Source: Clostridium sp. AM33-3 (lineage in GTDB: Bacteria; Bacillota; Clostridia; Lachnospirales; Lachnospiraceae). Taken from it: DNA of 45,509 bases. The notes under the pieces are model-generated. The model searched no databases, was not told the DNA's origin, and saw only the letters and a list, made by a program, of their open reading frames with translations. Where the stretch lies: NCBI RefSeq assembly GCF_003480315.1, contig NZ_QUIV01000025.1, forward strand, positions 1 through 45,509. The letters run 5' to 3'. This document shows positions 34,414 to 43,610 of this stretch, piece by piece (the stretch's first letter is position 1; each line of letters opens with the position of its first letter). A program made the translations under genes and the position numbers.

Positions 34414-35307
34414 ATGAATTTACAACAGCTTTATTACTTTCGAAAACTGGCTGAAGTTCAGCATTATACCGAAGCAGCCAAAGCACTTTATATCACACAG
34501 CCGAGCCTGAGCGATTCCATCGCTTCCCTGGAGCATGAACTTTCCGTTTCCTTATTCCAGAAAAAGGGCCGCGGAGTCCAGCTTACCAAATACGGTCAGG
34601 AATTCTATGAGTACGTGAACCAGGCACTGGGGATCCTGGAACACGGCATTGCCGCCGTAAGGGAAAAATCGGATTCTGTCACCGGCACCATTGACATTGG
34701 CTGTATTCCGACGCTTCTTGGAGATTTTCTCCCGAATGCCCTCGATCTTTACCACGAAAAATGTCCGCAGGTAAGCTTCAATATCTTCCATGAAAAATCC
34801 ATTCCGGTCGCAGAAGGAGTCTCTGCCGGGACCTACGATATCGGTTTATGCTCCATGGTGGAAAACAAAGACGACCTCGTTTTTGTTCCCATCACCTATC
34901 AGGAACTTGTGGTGATCGTGCGGAATGACCATCCGCTGGCTGTTCACGATTCCATCGAGCTGACTGCCTTAAAAGGCTATATGCTTTCCACCTACCGCGA
35001 TACCATTCCCATTGGCAAAACCATCCGCAAAATTCTGAAAGAAAAAGGTATGGAAGCTGTCTACTCCTACGATGACGAGATTTCCATCGCCGGACGCATC
35101 AACCATTCTTCCAAGACGGCCATCGTGGCAGATACTCCGTTTTTAAAGCAGTTTGACAATCTGAAAAAGATCCATTTAACGGATGTTCCCAAAGATACCC
35201 GTATGCTCTATCTCGTTTACAGCAAAAAGAATTTTATCACGGCCGCCGTGGAGGCTTTTGCCAACTTCATGGTTGCGCACTGCTTAAACCTGCCTCCGGA
35301 ATCTTAA
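34414..35307 (+). CDS. LysR-family transcriptional regulator
   Basis: 297 residues. N-terminal winged helix-turn-helix (1-60, YYFRKLAEVQHYTEAAKALY, then ITQPSLSDSIASLEHEL), a linker helix, and a type 2 periplasmic-binding-like effector domain (about 90-295). LysR proteins usually control a divergent gene, here the MBL hydrolase; the GntP-type permease gene converges on its 3' end and may also be a target. AAGGAGAAGG site before the ATG and a TATAAT at 34379-34384 with a weak -35. The effector is unknown. Confidence 0.93.
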   Translation: MNLQQLYYFRKLAEVQHYTEAAKALYITQPSLSDSIASLEHELSVSLFQKKGRGVQLTKYGQEFYEYVNQALGILEHGIAAVREKSDSVTGTIDIGCIPTLLGDFLPNALDLYHEKCPQVSFNIFHEKSIPVAEGVSAGTYDIGLCSMVENKDDLVFVPITYQELVVIVRNDHPLAVHDSIELTALKGYMLSTYRDTIPIGKTIRKILKEKGMEAVYSYDDEISIAGRINHSSKTAIVADTPFLKQFDNLKKIHLTDVPKDTRMLYLVYSKKNFITAAVEAFANFMVAHCLNLPPES

Positions 35308-35325
35308 TTTTCCAGAGCTGTGAAT

Positions 35326-35369
35326 AAGACCGATATGAAGCTGACTGATCAGCCATACCGGTCTTTTTT
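35326..35369 (+). terminator. Terminator between lysR and the GntP permease gene
   Basis: AAGACCGATATG (35326-35337) pairs with CATACCGGTCTT (35354-35365) with one mismatch, inner stem GCTGA/TCAGC, followed by TTTTTT on the plus strand. It ends the lysR transcript and may also serve the converging permease mRNA. Confidence 0.8.
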
Positions 35370-35391
35370 CTGTCAATGTTTCATGTACTTT

Positions 35392-36693
35392 TTAGAATAC
35401 AAATCCCATGGTTGCAAGCACAGCCACCAGAAGTCCCGCAATAAAGCACGGAAGCGTGGTTCCCAGAAGTACATGCTTGTAGCTGTCTTTAAATCTGCAT
35501 CCGCAGATAGACATGGTCAGAATCGCTACTGAAGAGTTCGGAAGCTTGTTTAACACCAGAGCCGCCTCCGTCACAATGCGGTGCAGGGCCTGTACGTTAA
35601 TGCCCATATCCACAAAGGCCTGGGCGAAGCTTTCCATAAAGATGGTCTCACCGGAAATGGCCGAGCCGGTCAGTCCGGTCAGCACCGTGGTTCCGAAAAA
35701 TGCTTTCAGATACATCGGCATATTCAGATTCAGCACAACTGCCTGCAGATTCTGGAACACCGGGGATGCACCCAGCACTCGGGAAAGCCCCATAACCGCA
35801 CCTACCGTCAGCATGGAATTCAGACCGGAGGTACTGCCGCTCTTAATGGATGCCTTGATATTTTTGATCCGTTTCAACTGAGTCAGCACGATCAGCAGAA
35901 TTCCTACTGCCAGAGAAAACAGGATGCTGGTGGAGGTTCCCCAGCTGGAGGTCACAACAACCGCTCCCAGCACCACAAGGAACGGAAGGACAGAAATGCC
36001 AAATCCTGGCAGCTCCATCTCATCCTCTTCCTTCTCATTTTCCGGATACATGGCCAGCAGTTCTTCCACGCTGTGTTTTTTTCTGCTCTGCTTCTGCGCA
36101 TAATTGAAATATACAAAATAGCTGATGGCCGCAATGGCTGTAAACAGGAAAGACAGAACCGGGGAAGAGCCCAGTGATGTGTCCAGATAATTGCTTGGAA
36201 GCACATTGCAGACATCCAGGGAGAAAGCGAAGCCGTTGGCACAGGCTCCACCGCCCAGGATCAGAAACGGCAGCACGCGCCGGTCCATTTTGTTCTGCTT
36301 TAATAAGTTATCCGCGATCGGATACAGCACAAACACCATGATGTAGCCGTTGATTCCCAGCAGCGTGATGAAGAAGCTGCAGATCAGGATGACGGCTCCC
36401 ACCATCTTTGCTCCCAGCTTTTCCGTCAGTGTCTTTGCGATCCGGGTCGCAAGCCCGGCTTCCAGAACCAGCTGGCCAAACACGCCGCCAAGTCCGAGAA
36501 TTAAGAACCAGGAAGTCACAAAACTTCCGATTCCGCCAGAATATGTTGTAAGAAAACCATCCCATACATTCAGTCCGCTGGTTACCAGAATCACCGCCGC
36601 AGTCACGACGGTGGCTGTGATCATGTCAATTCCCCGAATGATCATGTACACCAGCAGTCCGATTGCCAAGATAAACCCGATTGTTGCTATCAT
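35392..36693 (-). CDS. GntP-family permease
   Basis: 433 residues, about 12 hydrophobic helices: TM-rich start IATIGFILAIGLLVYMIIRG, GINGYIMVFVLYPIADNLL, GGACANGFAFSLDVCNVLPS and GLTGSAISGETIFMESFAQA. GntP-type carriers import gluconate or other organic acids with protons; the substrate cannot be read from sequence. A charged cytoplasmic loop (about 195-225) splits the halves. AAGGAGGGG lies 8 nt before the ATG. It is the last gene of the CoA operon by position and direction, so it probably brings in the acid activated by the ligase. Confidence 0.87.
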   Translation of the reverse strand: MIATIGFILAIGLLVYMIIRGIDMITATVVTAAVILVTSGLNVWDGFLTTYSGGIGSFVTSWFLILGLGGVFGQLVLEAGLATRIAKTLTEKLGAKMVGAVILICSFFITLLGINGYIMVFVLYPIADNLLKQNKMDRRVLPFLILGGGACANGFAFSLDVCNVLPSNYLDTSLGSSPVLSFLFTAIAAISYFVYFNYAQKQSRKKHSVEELLAMYPENEKEEDEMELPGFGISVLPFLVVLGAVVVTSSWGTSTSILFSLAVGILLIVLTQLKRIKNIKASIKSGSTSGLNSMLTVGAVMGLSRVLGASPVFQNLQAVVLNLNMPMYLKAFFGTTVLTGLTGSAISGETIFMESFAQAFVDMGINVQALHRIVTEAALVLNKLPNSSVAILTMSICGCRFKDSYKHVLLGTTLPCFIAGLLVAVLATMGFVF

Positions 36694-36772
36694 GTCGAAA
36701 CCCCTCCTTTGTAAAATTCAGTCGCACGCCTCTTTTCGTTATTAAATTAACGTTTTATGGTAAAGAAAAGGC

Positions 36773-37324
36773 CTACTCCGGTGCTTTTCCCCCTGACTGC
36801 CAGTGGGCAGTCATCTTATCCAGCGGCAGCTCCACAAGACCTGCCTCCGCATCATAAAAATATGCTGTAAACCCCCGTTTACAGCGGAACACACACTCCA
36901 GACACGGGTCTTCGTCACAATAACAGAACGCATCTGTGTCAGCCAGGGCAAAGACAATCGGAGAACGTTTTCCATCTGAAATATATTTCAGATAGCCACC
37001 GGTGAAAGTTTTTAAGTAAACCCATTCCGGGTGGCTGCCATAAGGCTTCCGCTTCCAGGAAACCTTCACCGCGTTGTCATTGTAGCCGCCGGTAATCTGG
37101 TAATCCGCCTCAATGACCTCTTTCACCTCTTCCGCTCTTCTCGGCTCCAGTTTTTCCGCCGGTTTTCCACAGCAGAAAATCTCAAGTCCTTCTGCCTTTT
37201 CGGCTCCCGTTACCGGGAACAGTGCTCCACAGGTACTGCAACGGTAAAACGTTACGTCAGGACACTGCTCTGCACGGGGCTTTCTGGTGTCGCGGCACCG
37301 TCTTGCTCCAAATACCTCTTCCAT
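36773..37324 (-). CDS. Desulfoferrodoxin-like protein
   Basis: 183 residues. An N-terminal desulforedoxin-type segment (FYRCSTCGALFPV, then EIFCCGKPAEKL, about 26-58) has the C-x2-C and CC pattern that holds an Fe(Cys)4 site. The rest has a loose match to the superoxide-reductase barrel (GSHPEWVYLKTF), but the expected ligands HPx4H and CNxHG are not visible; instead there is a cysteine-rich stretch (CYCDEDPCLECVFRC). An electron-transfer or metal-binding role in the CoA operon is inferred. GGAAGGAG lies 7 nt before the ATG, inside the ligase gene, so the two genes overlap by 73 bp. Confidence 0.65.
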   Translation of the reverse strand: MEEVFGARRCRDTRKPRAEQCPDVTFYRCSTCGALFPVTGAEKAEGLEIFCCGKPAEKLEPRRAEEVKEVIEADYQITGGYNDNAVKVSWKRKPYGSHPEWVYLKTFTGGYLKYISDGKRSPIVFALADTDAFCYCDEDPCLECVFRCKRGFTAYFYDAEAGLVELPLDKMTAHWQSGGKAPE

Positions 37325-39039
37325 ATCCGTTCTCCTTCCTGCATATGCTTACATTCCTGCATATGCCTGCATTCCTGCTCTGGGTGCTCCAAACTTGCAG
37401 CGTTCTGTTTATTCCTGCGCTCCAGTTCTTCCCGCAGCAGATATTTTTTCACCTTTCCACTTCCCGTGTGGGGAATCCGGTCAATCAGCTCCAGGCGCTC
37501 TGGCCAGAACCGCTTCGGCACTTTCTTCTCTTTCAAATAGGAAAGTACCTGACAGAGAGACAGTTCCTCATACCCGGGCAGCGGCACCGCAAAGGCACAT
37601 ATCCGCTCTCCCAGACGGTCATCCGGCATTCCGATGATGGTATGGTCTCCCATACCCGGACAGCCCTCCAGTGCATCGTTGATCTCGTTGGTATTCAGGT
37701 TTTCCCCGCCCCGGACGATCATATCCTTTTTTCGTCCGATAATGCGGATATTGCCCTCCGCGTCCATAACACAGAGATCACCGCTGTGAAACCAGCCATC
37801 GTCATCCAGAACACCATCCGTAATATCCCGGGCCTTTAAATATCCGGCAAAAACCGCCGGTCCCCGGGACCATTCCTCACCAGGGGTTCCGAAAGGCACA
37901 TCCCGGCCATCCTCATCTACAACCCGGACTTCCATTCCATCCACAGCCCACCCGGAAGTTGTTCCGTTTTTCTCCAGCGCTTTCTCTGGTCTCACAAACA
38001 CATGGGGAACGCTCTCCGTGGAGCCATACACCTCACACAGCAGAATTCCATAGCGGTTGGCCCGCTGTACCAGATATCCCGGCACCGGAGCACCGCCGCA
38101 CAGATAAAATTTCAGTGTAGGAAGGCCGCCGCCGTTGGCATCCAGCTCCCGCAAAATATCATAAATGAACGGGGTCGCTCCCATGGAATAGGTTACCTTC
38201 TCCCGATTCATCAGATCGATAGCCGCACGGCACTGGTACTTCTGCTGCAGCACCACCTTGCCCCCGTAAAGCATCGGCGCGATGATGGCGTGATGAAACC
38301 CTGTTGCGTGATGCAGCGGCGCTGGCATGAACATGATATCTTCCTTTGTAAGACCCAGTTCCCGGTTAAAGGCTTCCTCCGCAAAGCGCACATTGTCATG
38401 GCTTAAGAGCACGCCCTTGGTGCCGCCGGTCGTCCCTGAGGTACAGAGGATCACCGCGATGTCCTGTCCGTTTTTCGTGTGGACGCACTGTTCCTTCGGA
38501 AGCGGCTCATAGGAAGCCAGAATTTCCCGAAGCAGACGGACACTGCTTTTTGCCGGTTTCACGCTGTCAATCAGCACAATATCCTTTAACAGCGGCGTCT
38601 GATCGCGGACAGCCAGAATCCGCTCCTCATAATCGGTCTTGTAAAAATAAGTCGGACCGAAATAACAGCGGGACTCGGTTACGTTTAAGCTTCTTGCCAG
38701 TTCCTTCTCCTCATAGGACATGGCAATGGGGTGTGCCACAGCTCCGACCTTATAACAGGCAATGGTCAGCATGGCAAACTCACTCCAGATCGGGAACTGG
38801 TAGGAAACCACCTCGCCCGGGCGGATTCCAAGCTCCATCAGGTAGGAGGCTACCCGGCCTGCCGCTTCGTCCAGTTCCCGGTAGGTGTAGCGGTAACCAC
38901 GGTCATCCACCACATATTCCCGGTCCGGGTACTGCGCTGCGGCCCGCTCCCAGCAGTCCAGAAGCGTCTCATTTTTCCAGTACCCCTGCTCTCGATACTG
39001 TTTCAGAAGTTCCGGATTGATTTTCCTTTCCTCAAACAT
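37252..39039 (-). CDS. AMP-forming acyl-CoA ligase, CaiC-like
   Basis: 595 residues. Activates a carboxylic acid with ATP and CoA. Start chosen at 39039 (AAGGAGG 6 nt upstream). Seen: ILCTSGTTGGTKGVLLSHDN (the P-loop, with GT in place of the common LP), EVYGSTES, GWFHSGDLCVMDAEG, the hinge GRKKDMIVRGGENLNTNEIN, and the catalytic-lysine region HTGSGKVKKYLLRE. After the normal end (about 560) comes a tail with a tandem repeat HMQEC-KHMQEG that overlaps the next gene. It sits after EtfA in the operon. Substrate unknown. Confidence 0.9.
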   Translation of the reverse strand: MFEERKINPELLKQYREQGYWKNETLLDCWERAAAQYPDREYVVDDRGYRYTYRELDEAAGRVASYLMELGIRPGEVVSYQFPIWSEFAMLTIACYKVGAVAHPIAMSYEEKELARSLNVTESRCYFGPTYFYKTDYEERILAVRDQTPLLKDIVLIDSVKPAKSSVRLLREILASYEPLPKEQCVHTKNGQDIAVILCTSGTTGGTKGVLLSHDNVRFAEEAFNRELGLTKEDIMFMPAPLHHATGFHHAIIAPMLYGGKVVLQQKYQCRAAIDLMNREKVTYSMGATPFIYDILRELDANGGGLPTLKFYLCGGAPVPGYLVQRANRYGILLCEVYGSTESVPHVFVRPEKALEKNGTTSGWAVDGMEVRVVDEDGRDVPFGTPGEEWSRGPAVFAGYLKARDITDGVLDDDGWFHSGDLCVMDAEGNIRIIGRKKDMIVRGGENLNTNEINDALEGCPGMGDHTIIGMPDDRLGERICAFAVPLPGYEELSLCQVLSYLKEKKVPKRFWPERLELIDRIPHTGSGKVKKYLLREELERRNKQNAASLEHPEQECRHMQECKHMQEGERIWKRYLEQDGAATPESPVQSSVLT

Positions 39040-39101
39040 AACCTGCCTCCTTCTATCCTTCCGCAGCGCTCCCGCATCCGGTGCATTTCTCTCTATACGC
39101 A

Positions 39102-39178
39102 GAAAGCGCGTACAAAACGCGCTTTCCCGTGTTGTTTCACCTGTCATGCATGCCCCGGACCAGTCTTTGGCCGGTCCG
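39102..39178 (-). repeat. Two hairpins between etfA and the ligase gene
   Basis: GAAAGCGCG/CGCGCTTTC (39102-39110, 39118-39126) and CGGACC/GGTCCG (39156-39161, 39173-39178). Neither has a T run on the minus strand, so they may set mRNA stability and the ratio of ETF to ligase. Confidence 0.5.
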
Positions 39179-39191
39179 TTTTCCTGTGGTC

Positions 39192-40202
39192 TTACGCCTG
39201 CTGCTTTGCTTTCAGTTCTTTTACCAGCGCCGGAACGATCTCAAAGACATCGCCCACGATTCCGTAATCCGCAACCTCAAAGATCGGCGCGGTCTCATCT
39301 TTGTTGATGGCTACGATGGTGCCGGATCCGCTCATGCCCGCTACGTGCTGCACTGCACCGGAAATGGCACATGCAAAGTAGATTTTCGGGGTTACGGTGG
39401 AGCCGGTCTGTCCTACCTGCTTACTCTGCGGCATCCAGCCTGCGTCAACCGCTGCTCTGGAGCATCCTACGGTTCCTCCAAGCACATCTGCCAACTCTTT
39501 TAAGATACCGAAGTTCTCAGCACTCTTCATGCCGCGGCCGCCGGATACAATGACATCTGCCTCATCGAGACGCATATCGTTGTCCTCACATGCCTTGATG
39601 AAATCAAGCACTTTGGTGCGGATCTCGCTCTCCGGGGTATGAATATCCTCTTTGATGATCTCCGGCTGATTGTTCTCGTTGCGCTCCGGCTTCTTGAACG
39701 CGCCCGGACGGCAGGTACCCATCTGCGGTCTGGTCTCGCTGCAGAGAATCTGCGCGTATAAGTTTCCGCCGAATGCCGGACGCTCCCATACTACATTTCC
39801 GGTGTCCTCATCGACACTCAGCGCGGTACAGTCGGCAGTCAGGCCGGTGCGGAGGCTGACTGCGATCTTGGATCCCAAGTCTCTTCCGTTTACGGTTGCG
39901 CCTACTAAAATGGTGTTTGGATCATATTTCTCACAGAGCTTTAAGAATACGTTTCCGTAAGCGTCAGCTGAATAGTTCTCATACTCGTCGCCCTGGATCA
40001 CATAGATCTTGTCGGCGCCGTACGCTGCGGATTCTTTTACAGCTGCGTCTACATCCTTGCCGATAACAATGGCGCAGAGCTTCTGTTTCAGTCCGTCCGC
40101 CAGCTTTCTTCCCTGTCCTAACAGCTCCAGGCCGACACTCTTCGGCTGACCCTGGAAGCTCTCGATAAATACCCATACGTCCTTGCATGTATCAAAACTC
40201 AT
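39192..40202 (-). CDS. etfA: Electron transfer flavoprotein alpha subunit
   Basis: 336 residues. With EtfB it carries electrons to or from acyl-CoA dehydrogenases. Seen: the N-terminal alpha/beta domain ([12 protein letters not shown]) and the C-terminal FAD domain ([73 protein letters not shown]). It follows EtfB by 21 bp with GAGGAGG upstream. Whether the pair bifurcates electrons cannot be decided from sequence alone. Confidence 0.95.
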   Translation of the reverse strand: MSFDTCKDVWVFIESFQGQPKSVGLELLGQGRKLADGLKQKLCAIVIGKDVDAAVKESAAYGADKIYVIQGDEYENYSADAYGNVFLKLCEKYDPNTILVGATVNGRDLGSKIAVSLRTGLTADCTALSVDEDTGNVVWERPAFGGNLYAQILCSETRPQMGTCRPGAFKKPERNENNQPEIIKEDIHTPESEIRTKVLDFIKACEDNDMRLDEADVIVSGGRGMKSAENFGILKELADVLGGTVGCSRAAVDAGWMPQSKQVGQTGSTVTPKIYFACAISGAVQHVAGMSGSGTIVAINKDETAPIFEVADYGIVGDVFEIVPALVKELKAKQQA

Positions 40203-40223
40203 CTTGACGACCTCCTCTGTTTA

Positions 40224-41018
40224 TTAAAGTACTTTTGCCTCAACCAGCTTTCCGATCAGGTTGTCCGCAATCTCCACCGGGCTTACGCCTTCGATGTTCA
40301 CACAGTTTGCGGTTCTCTTCGGAGTGAATGTTGCTTTTACTTTGGTCGGGGATCCCTTCAGTCCCATCTTGGTGGTGTCTGCGTCCGGCAGATCTGCCAG
40401 GGTGATCTGACCGATCTCGGTGTTGAAGGATCTCATAACGCCCTTTACGGTTGCGTAACGCGGTTTGTTGCTTTCTTTGGTTGCGGTGCAAAGTACCGGG
40501 AACTTCGTCTCGATGACTTCCACGCCCTCTTCTACCTGGCGCTCTGCAATGACTTTGTCGCCCTCAACCTTTAAGCTCAGAACGTAAGTCAGACGAGTTG
40601 CGCCCAGATGCTCTGCGATACTCGGTGCGGTCTGGCCGGTATCTCCGTCGATTGCCTGCTTGCCGCCCAGGATGACATCGTAAGCGCCCAGTTTCTTGAT
40701 TGCCTGGGATAAGATGTAGCTGGTAGCGTAGGTATCGGATCCGCCGAATGCGCGGTCCGTTACCAGATAAGCCTCATCAGCGCCCATAGCCAGTGCCTCT
40801 CTCAAAACAGCTTTTGCCTGCGGCGGTCCCATGGAAATAACCGTTACTTTGCCGCCATACTGGTCTTTTAAGGAAAGTCCGGTCTCCAGAGCGTTCTTGT
40901 CGAACGGATTCATGATGCTCGGCACGCCGGTACGGATCAGTGTATTTTTAACCGGATCGATCTTGATCTCTGTGGTATCCGGAACCTGTTTGATACAAAC
41001 AACGATATTCATCTTCAA
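40224..41018 (-). CDS. etfB: Electron transfer flavoprotein beta subunit
   Basis: 264 residues. Partner of EtfA. Seen: MNIVVCIKQVPDTTEIKIDP, the conserved N-terminus; AVLREALAMGADEAYLVTDR; DVILGGKQAIDGDTGQTAP; and CTATKESNKPRYATVKGVM. AGGAGG lies 7 nt upstream. It lies 18 bp after the second acyl-CoA dehydrogenase, so dehydrogenase and ETF are co-expressed. Confidence 0.95.
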   Translation of the reverse strand: MKMNIVVCIKQVPDTTEIKIDPVKNTLIRTGVPSIMNPFDKNALETGLSLKDQYGGKVTVISMGPPQAKAVLREALAMGADEAYLVTDRAFGGSDTYATSYILSQAIKKLGAYDVILGGKQAIDGDTGQTAPSIAEHLGATRLTYVLSLKVEGDKVIAERQVEEGVEVIETKFPVLCTATKESNKPRYATVKGVMRSFNTEIGQITLADLPDADTTKMGLKGSPTKVKATFTPKRTANCVNIEGVSPVEIADNLIGKLVEAKVL

Positions 41019-41036
41019 TCCTCCTGTCGGTTTTTC

Positions 41037-42179
41037 CTATTTGTATTCTTTATTTAATACGTTGGCGATAGTCAGTCTCTGTACCTGGTTTGCACCCTCA
41101 AAGATCTGGAATACTTTGACATCGCGCATCAGCTTCTCAACCGGATACTCCTTACTGTAGCCATATCCGCCGAAGATCTGAACTGCATTGGAGGTAACCT
41201 CCTGGGCGCAGTCGGAAACGAAGGTCTTGCAGATGGAGCCCTCTTTCTGAACCATGATACCTGCATCCATCATCTTCATGGTGTTGTTGACCAGGCATCT
41301 GGATGCCTCGATCTTGATAGCCATATCGGCTAACATCTGCTGTACCATCTGGAATTTGATGATCGGGGTATTGAACTGTTTTCTCTCTTTTGCGTACTTC
41401 ACGGACTCATCGAGTGCGCGCTGCATGATGCCGACTGCCAGGGTTGCCACGAACGCGCGGGATAAGTTCAGGGCGTTCATAGCCAGCTTAAATCCGCTGC
41501 CTTCCGGTCCTACCATGGCGGATGCCTTTACGCGGACATTCTCAAAGATCAGGTCGGTGGTGTTGGAGAGGCGCAGGCCCATCTTGTTCTCGTGAGCGCC
41601 AACGGTTACGCCAGGAGCGTCCGCATCGATGATGAAAGCGGAAATTCCCTTGTGTCCTGCTGCCGGGTTGGTCTTGAAGAAACCTACGAAAACGCTTGCT
41701 ACCGCGCCGTTGGTAATAAAGGTCTTGGTTCCGTTTAAGATGTACTCATCGCCATCTTTTACTGCGGTCGCGCGCATCGCTGCCGGATCGGAACCGGCGT
41801 TCGGCTCGGTCAGGGCGAAACCTGCGAATGCGCCCGGAGCCACTTTATCTGCGAAATACTGGCCCTGCTCCTTGGTACCTGCCAGGATGACGTTTCTTAA
41901 TGCTACGAAAGAAGTGACAAAGGTGATGGCATAACCGGCATCCACCTTGGCCAGTTCCTCGAAGATCATTGCGGTGGTCTCATAGCTTAAACCAGCTCCG
42001 CCGTACTCGGCCGGAACCTCCAGCATATGAAGTCCCATGTCAAATCCCCATTTATAAAGTTCTTTCGGACACTCGCCTTTTTCATCCGCATCTTTCACAT
42101 AAGGCTTGATCTCGTTCTCTGCCATCTCTTTTACAAGAGCAATCAGCGCTTTCTGTTCCTCGGTGTACATTAAGCTCAT
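41037..42179 (-). CDS. Acyl-CoA dehydrogenase, short-chain type
   Basis: 380 residues. FAD enzyme for alpha,beta-desaturation or reduction of acyl-CoA. Seen: N-terminal helical part ([21 protein letters not shown]), FAD contact FALTEPNAGSDPAAMRATAV, GTKTFITNGAVASVFV, and the catalytic base Glu361 in IFEGANQVQRLTIA. This is the BCD/SCAD type. It lies between the CoA-transferase and EtfB genes. Direction of the reaction (oxidation or reduction) is not shown. Confidence 0.93.
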   Translation of the reverse strand: MSLMYTEEQKALIALVKEMAENEIKPYVKDADEKGECPKELYKWGFDMGLHMLEVPAEYGGAGLSYETTAMIFEELAKVDAGYAITFVTSFVALRNVILAGTKEQGQYFADKVAPGAFAGFALTEPNAGSDPAAMRATAVKDGDEYILNGTKTFITNGAVASVFVGFFKTNPAAGHKGISAFIIDADAPGVTVGAHENKMGLRLSNTTDLIFENVRVKASAMVGPEGSGFKLAMNALNLSRAFVATLAVGIMQRALDESVKYAKERKQFNTPIIKFQMVQQMLADMAIKIEASRCLVNNTMKMMDAGIMVQKEGSICKTFVSDCAQEVTSNAVQIFGGYGYSKEYPVEKLMRDVKVFQIFEGANQVQRLTIANVLNKEYK

Positions 42180-42213
42180 ATCTGTGTCACCTTCCCCTTT
42201 CTTATTTTTAAAC

Positions 42214-43449
42214 CTATAATTTTTTCAGTTTTGTCTCACCGGTTGCGGCTCCGGAAGCAATGGCTTCCTCGATTTCCTTGTCGCTGTAGCCCACATGCTT
42301 CATCAGCTCTACGGTGTGCGCGCCCTGTGATCCGCCGATCACATATTCCGGCTCGCCCATGCTGCCGAAGCGGATCGGGTTGGTCGGCATAAAGCGCTCG
42401 CCAGACGGGTACGGGATCTTTGCAAGAATGTGGTTGGCTGCTGCCTGCTCATCCTTGTAAATATCCACCGGCTCCATGCAGGCCTCACACGGCATGTCGT
42501 TCGCTTTCAGGCGCTCCATCAGTTCCTCTCTGGTGAACTTTGCGATCGCGCGGTCTAACGCTGCGACTACTTCCTGGTTCAGTCCGTTTGCGTTGATGCT
42601 CTCGCAGCGGCGGTACTTCTCTTTCGCTTCCTCCGTTAACATCTCCGGAGCGTCCAGCACGGTGAACATCTTCTCGTAATCACGGTCATATTCCGGACAG
42701 CAGATGCATACCCATTTGCCATCGCTGGTACGGAATACATCATTGAACGGGTTTACGACCTCCGTACGGTTCTTCGGATACTGGTTGCCGTACTGTGCGG
42801 AAATCAGGCCGGTGCTGAGGGCATAGACAGCTGCGTGATGCAGGCTGACGGTTACTTTATCGCCCTTGCCGGATTTTTCTCTTCCATATAAAGCAGCGCA
42901 GATACCGGAAGCCAGAGCCAGGGAAACCTGGAAATCACCAAATCCGTTGGTCGGGATCATCGGCGCGTCGCCGCGGTTTACGGTGGTTCCGAATACGCCG
43001 CCCCTTGCCATGTAGCAGGTTACGTCAAATCCGGCGGTATCCTTCTCCGGTCCGTACTCGCCATAGCCCAGCACCTGTGCGAAGATCAGTTTCGGGAATT
43101 TTTCATTTAAGGTATCATAATCCAGTCCCAGTTTCTTTAAGGACTTTGTTCTTGTATTCGTTACAAACACATCGGCCTCCGCTAACAGGCGGTAGGCAAT
43201 TTCAAGACCCTTCGGATCTTTTAAGTTCAATGTGATAAATTTCTTATTTAAATTGGCTACATCGAAGGCCAGGTTTTCATCATCGTTATAAGGCATGTTG
43301 AACACTGCCCCCTGGGTTCTAGCCGGATCGCCTTTTGCGGATTCGATCTTCACGCAGTCAGCGCCCCACTCTCCCAGTACACGCACCGTAGTCGGCGCGG
43401 CCAGATAAGTCGTTAAATCAACGACCTTGATTCCTTCCAAAGGTCTCAT
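42214..43449 (-). CDS. Class III CoA-transferase (CaiB/BaiF family)
   Basis: 411 residues from the ATG at 43449 (GGAGG 8 nt upstream; an earlier ATG overlaps that site). Moves CoA between acids without ATP. Seen: the N-terminal MRPLEGIKVVDLTTYLAAP pattern, GADCVKIE, GFGDFQVSLALASGICAAL where Asp172 matches the catalytic aspartate, and KVTVSLHHAAVYALS. It sits between the two dehydrogenase genes. It probably recycles CoA from the product to new substrate, after the ligase primes the cycle. Confidence 0.93.
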   Translation of the reverse strand: MRPLEGIKVVDLTTYLAAPTTVRVLGEWGADCVKIESAKGDPARTQGAVFNMPYNDDENLAFDVANLNKKFITLNLKDPKGLEIAYRLLAEADVFVTNTRTKSLKKLGLDYDTLNEKFPKLIFAQVLGYGEYGPEKDTAGFDVTCYMARGGVFGTTVNRGDAPMIPTNGFGDFQVSLALASGICAALYGREKSGKGDKVTVSLHHAAVYALSTGLISAQYGNQYPKNRTEVVNPFNDVFRTSDGKWVCICCPEYDRDYEKMFTVLDAPEMLTEEAKEKYRRCESINANGLNQEVVAALDRAIAKFTREELMERLKANDMPCEACMEPVDIYKDEQAAANHILAKIPYPSGERFMPTNPIRFGSMGEPEYVIGGSQGAHTVELMKHVGYSDKEIEEAIASGAATGETKLKKL

Positions 43450-43555
43450 AAAGTATTCCTCCATCTCTCTGCATTCCGGGGTACCCGTCCTGCAGTCCGA
43501 TCATTGCATTGCTGTTTACGCGCTGCGCAGACAGCAGCGCCTGTCATTTAGGGGG

Positions 43556-43597
43556 AACAGGGTCCCCAGGCCCAAGTAGGAACCTGACGACCCTGTT
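43556..43597 (-). repeat. Hairpin between the first dehydrogenase and the CoA-transferase
   Basis: AACAGGGTC (43556-43564) pairs with GACCCTGTT (43589-43597) with inner CAGG/CCTG. The run GGGGG beside it, and no clear T run, make it a partial terminator or processing site rather than a definite stop. Another small stem, GCGCTG/CAGCGC, lies nearby (about 43519-43540). Confidence 0.5.
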
Positions 43598-43610
43598 TAG
43601 GAAAAAATAT

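Noticed and set aside
39040..39147. Longer N-terminus for the acyl-CoA ligase starting at 39147.
   Set aside because: The extra 36 residues are basic, unlike ligase N-termini, and overlap an intergenic hairpin; AAGGAGG precedes the ATG at 39039.
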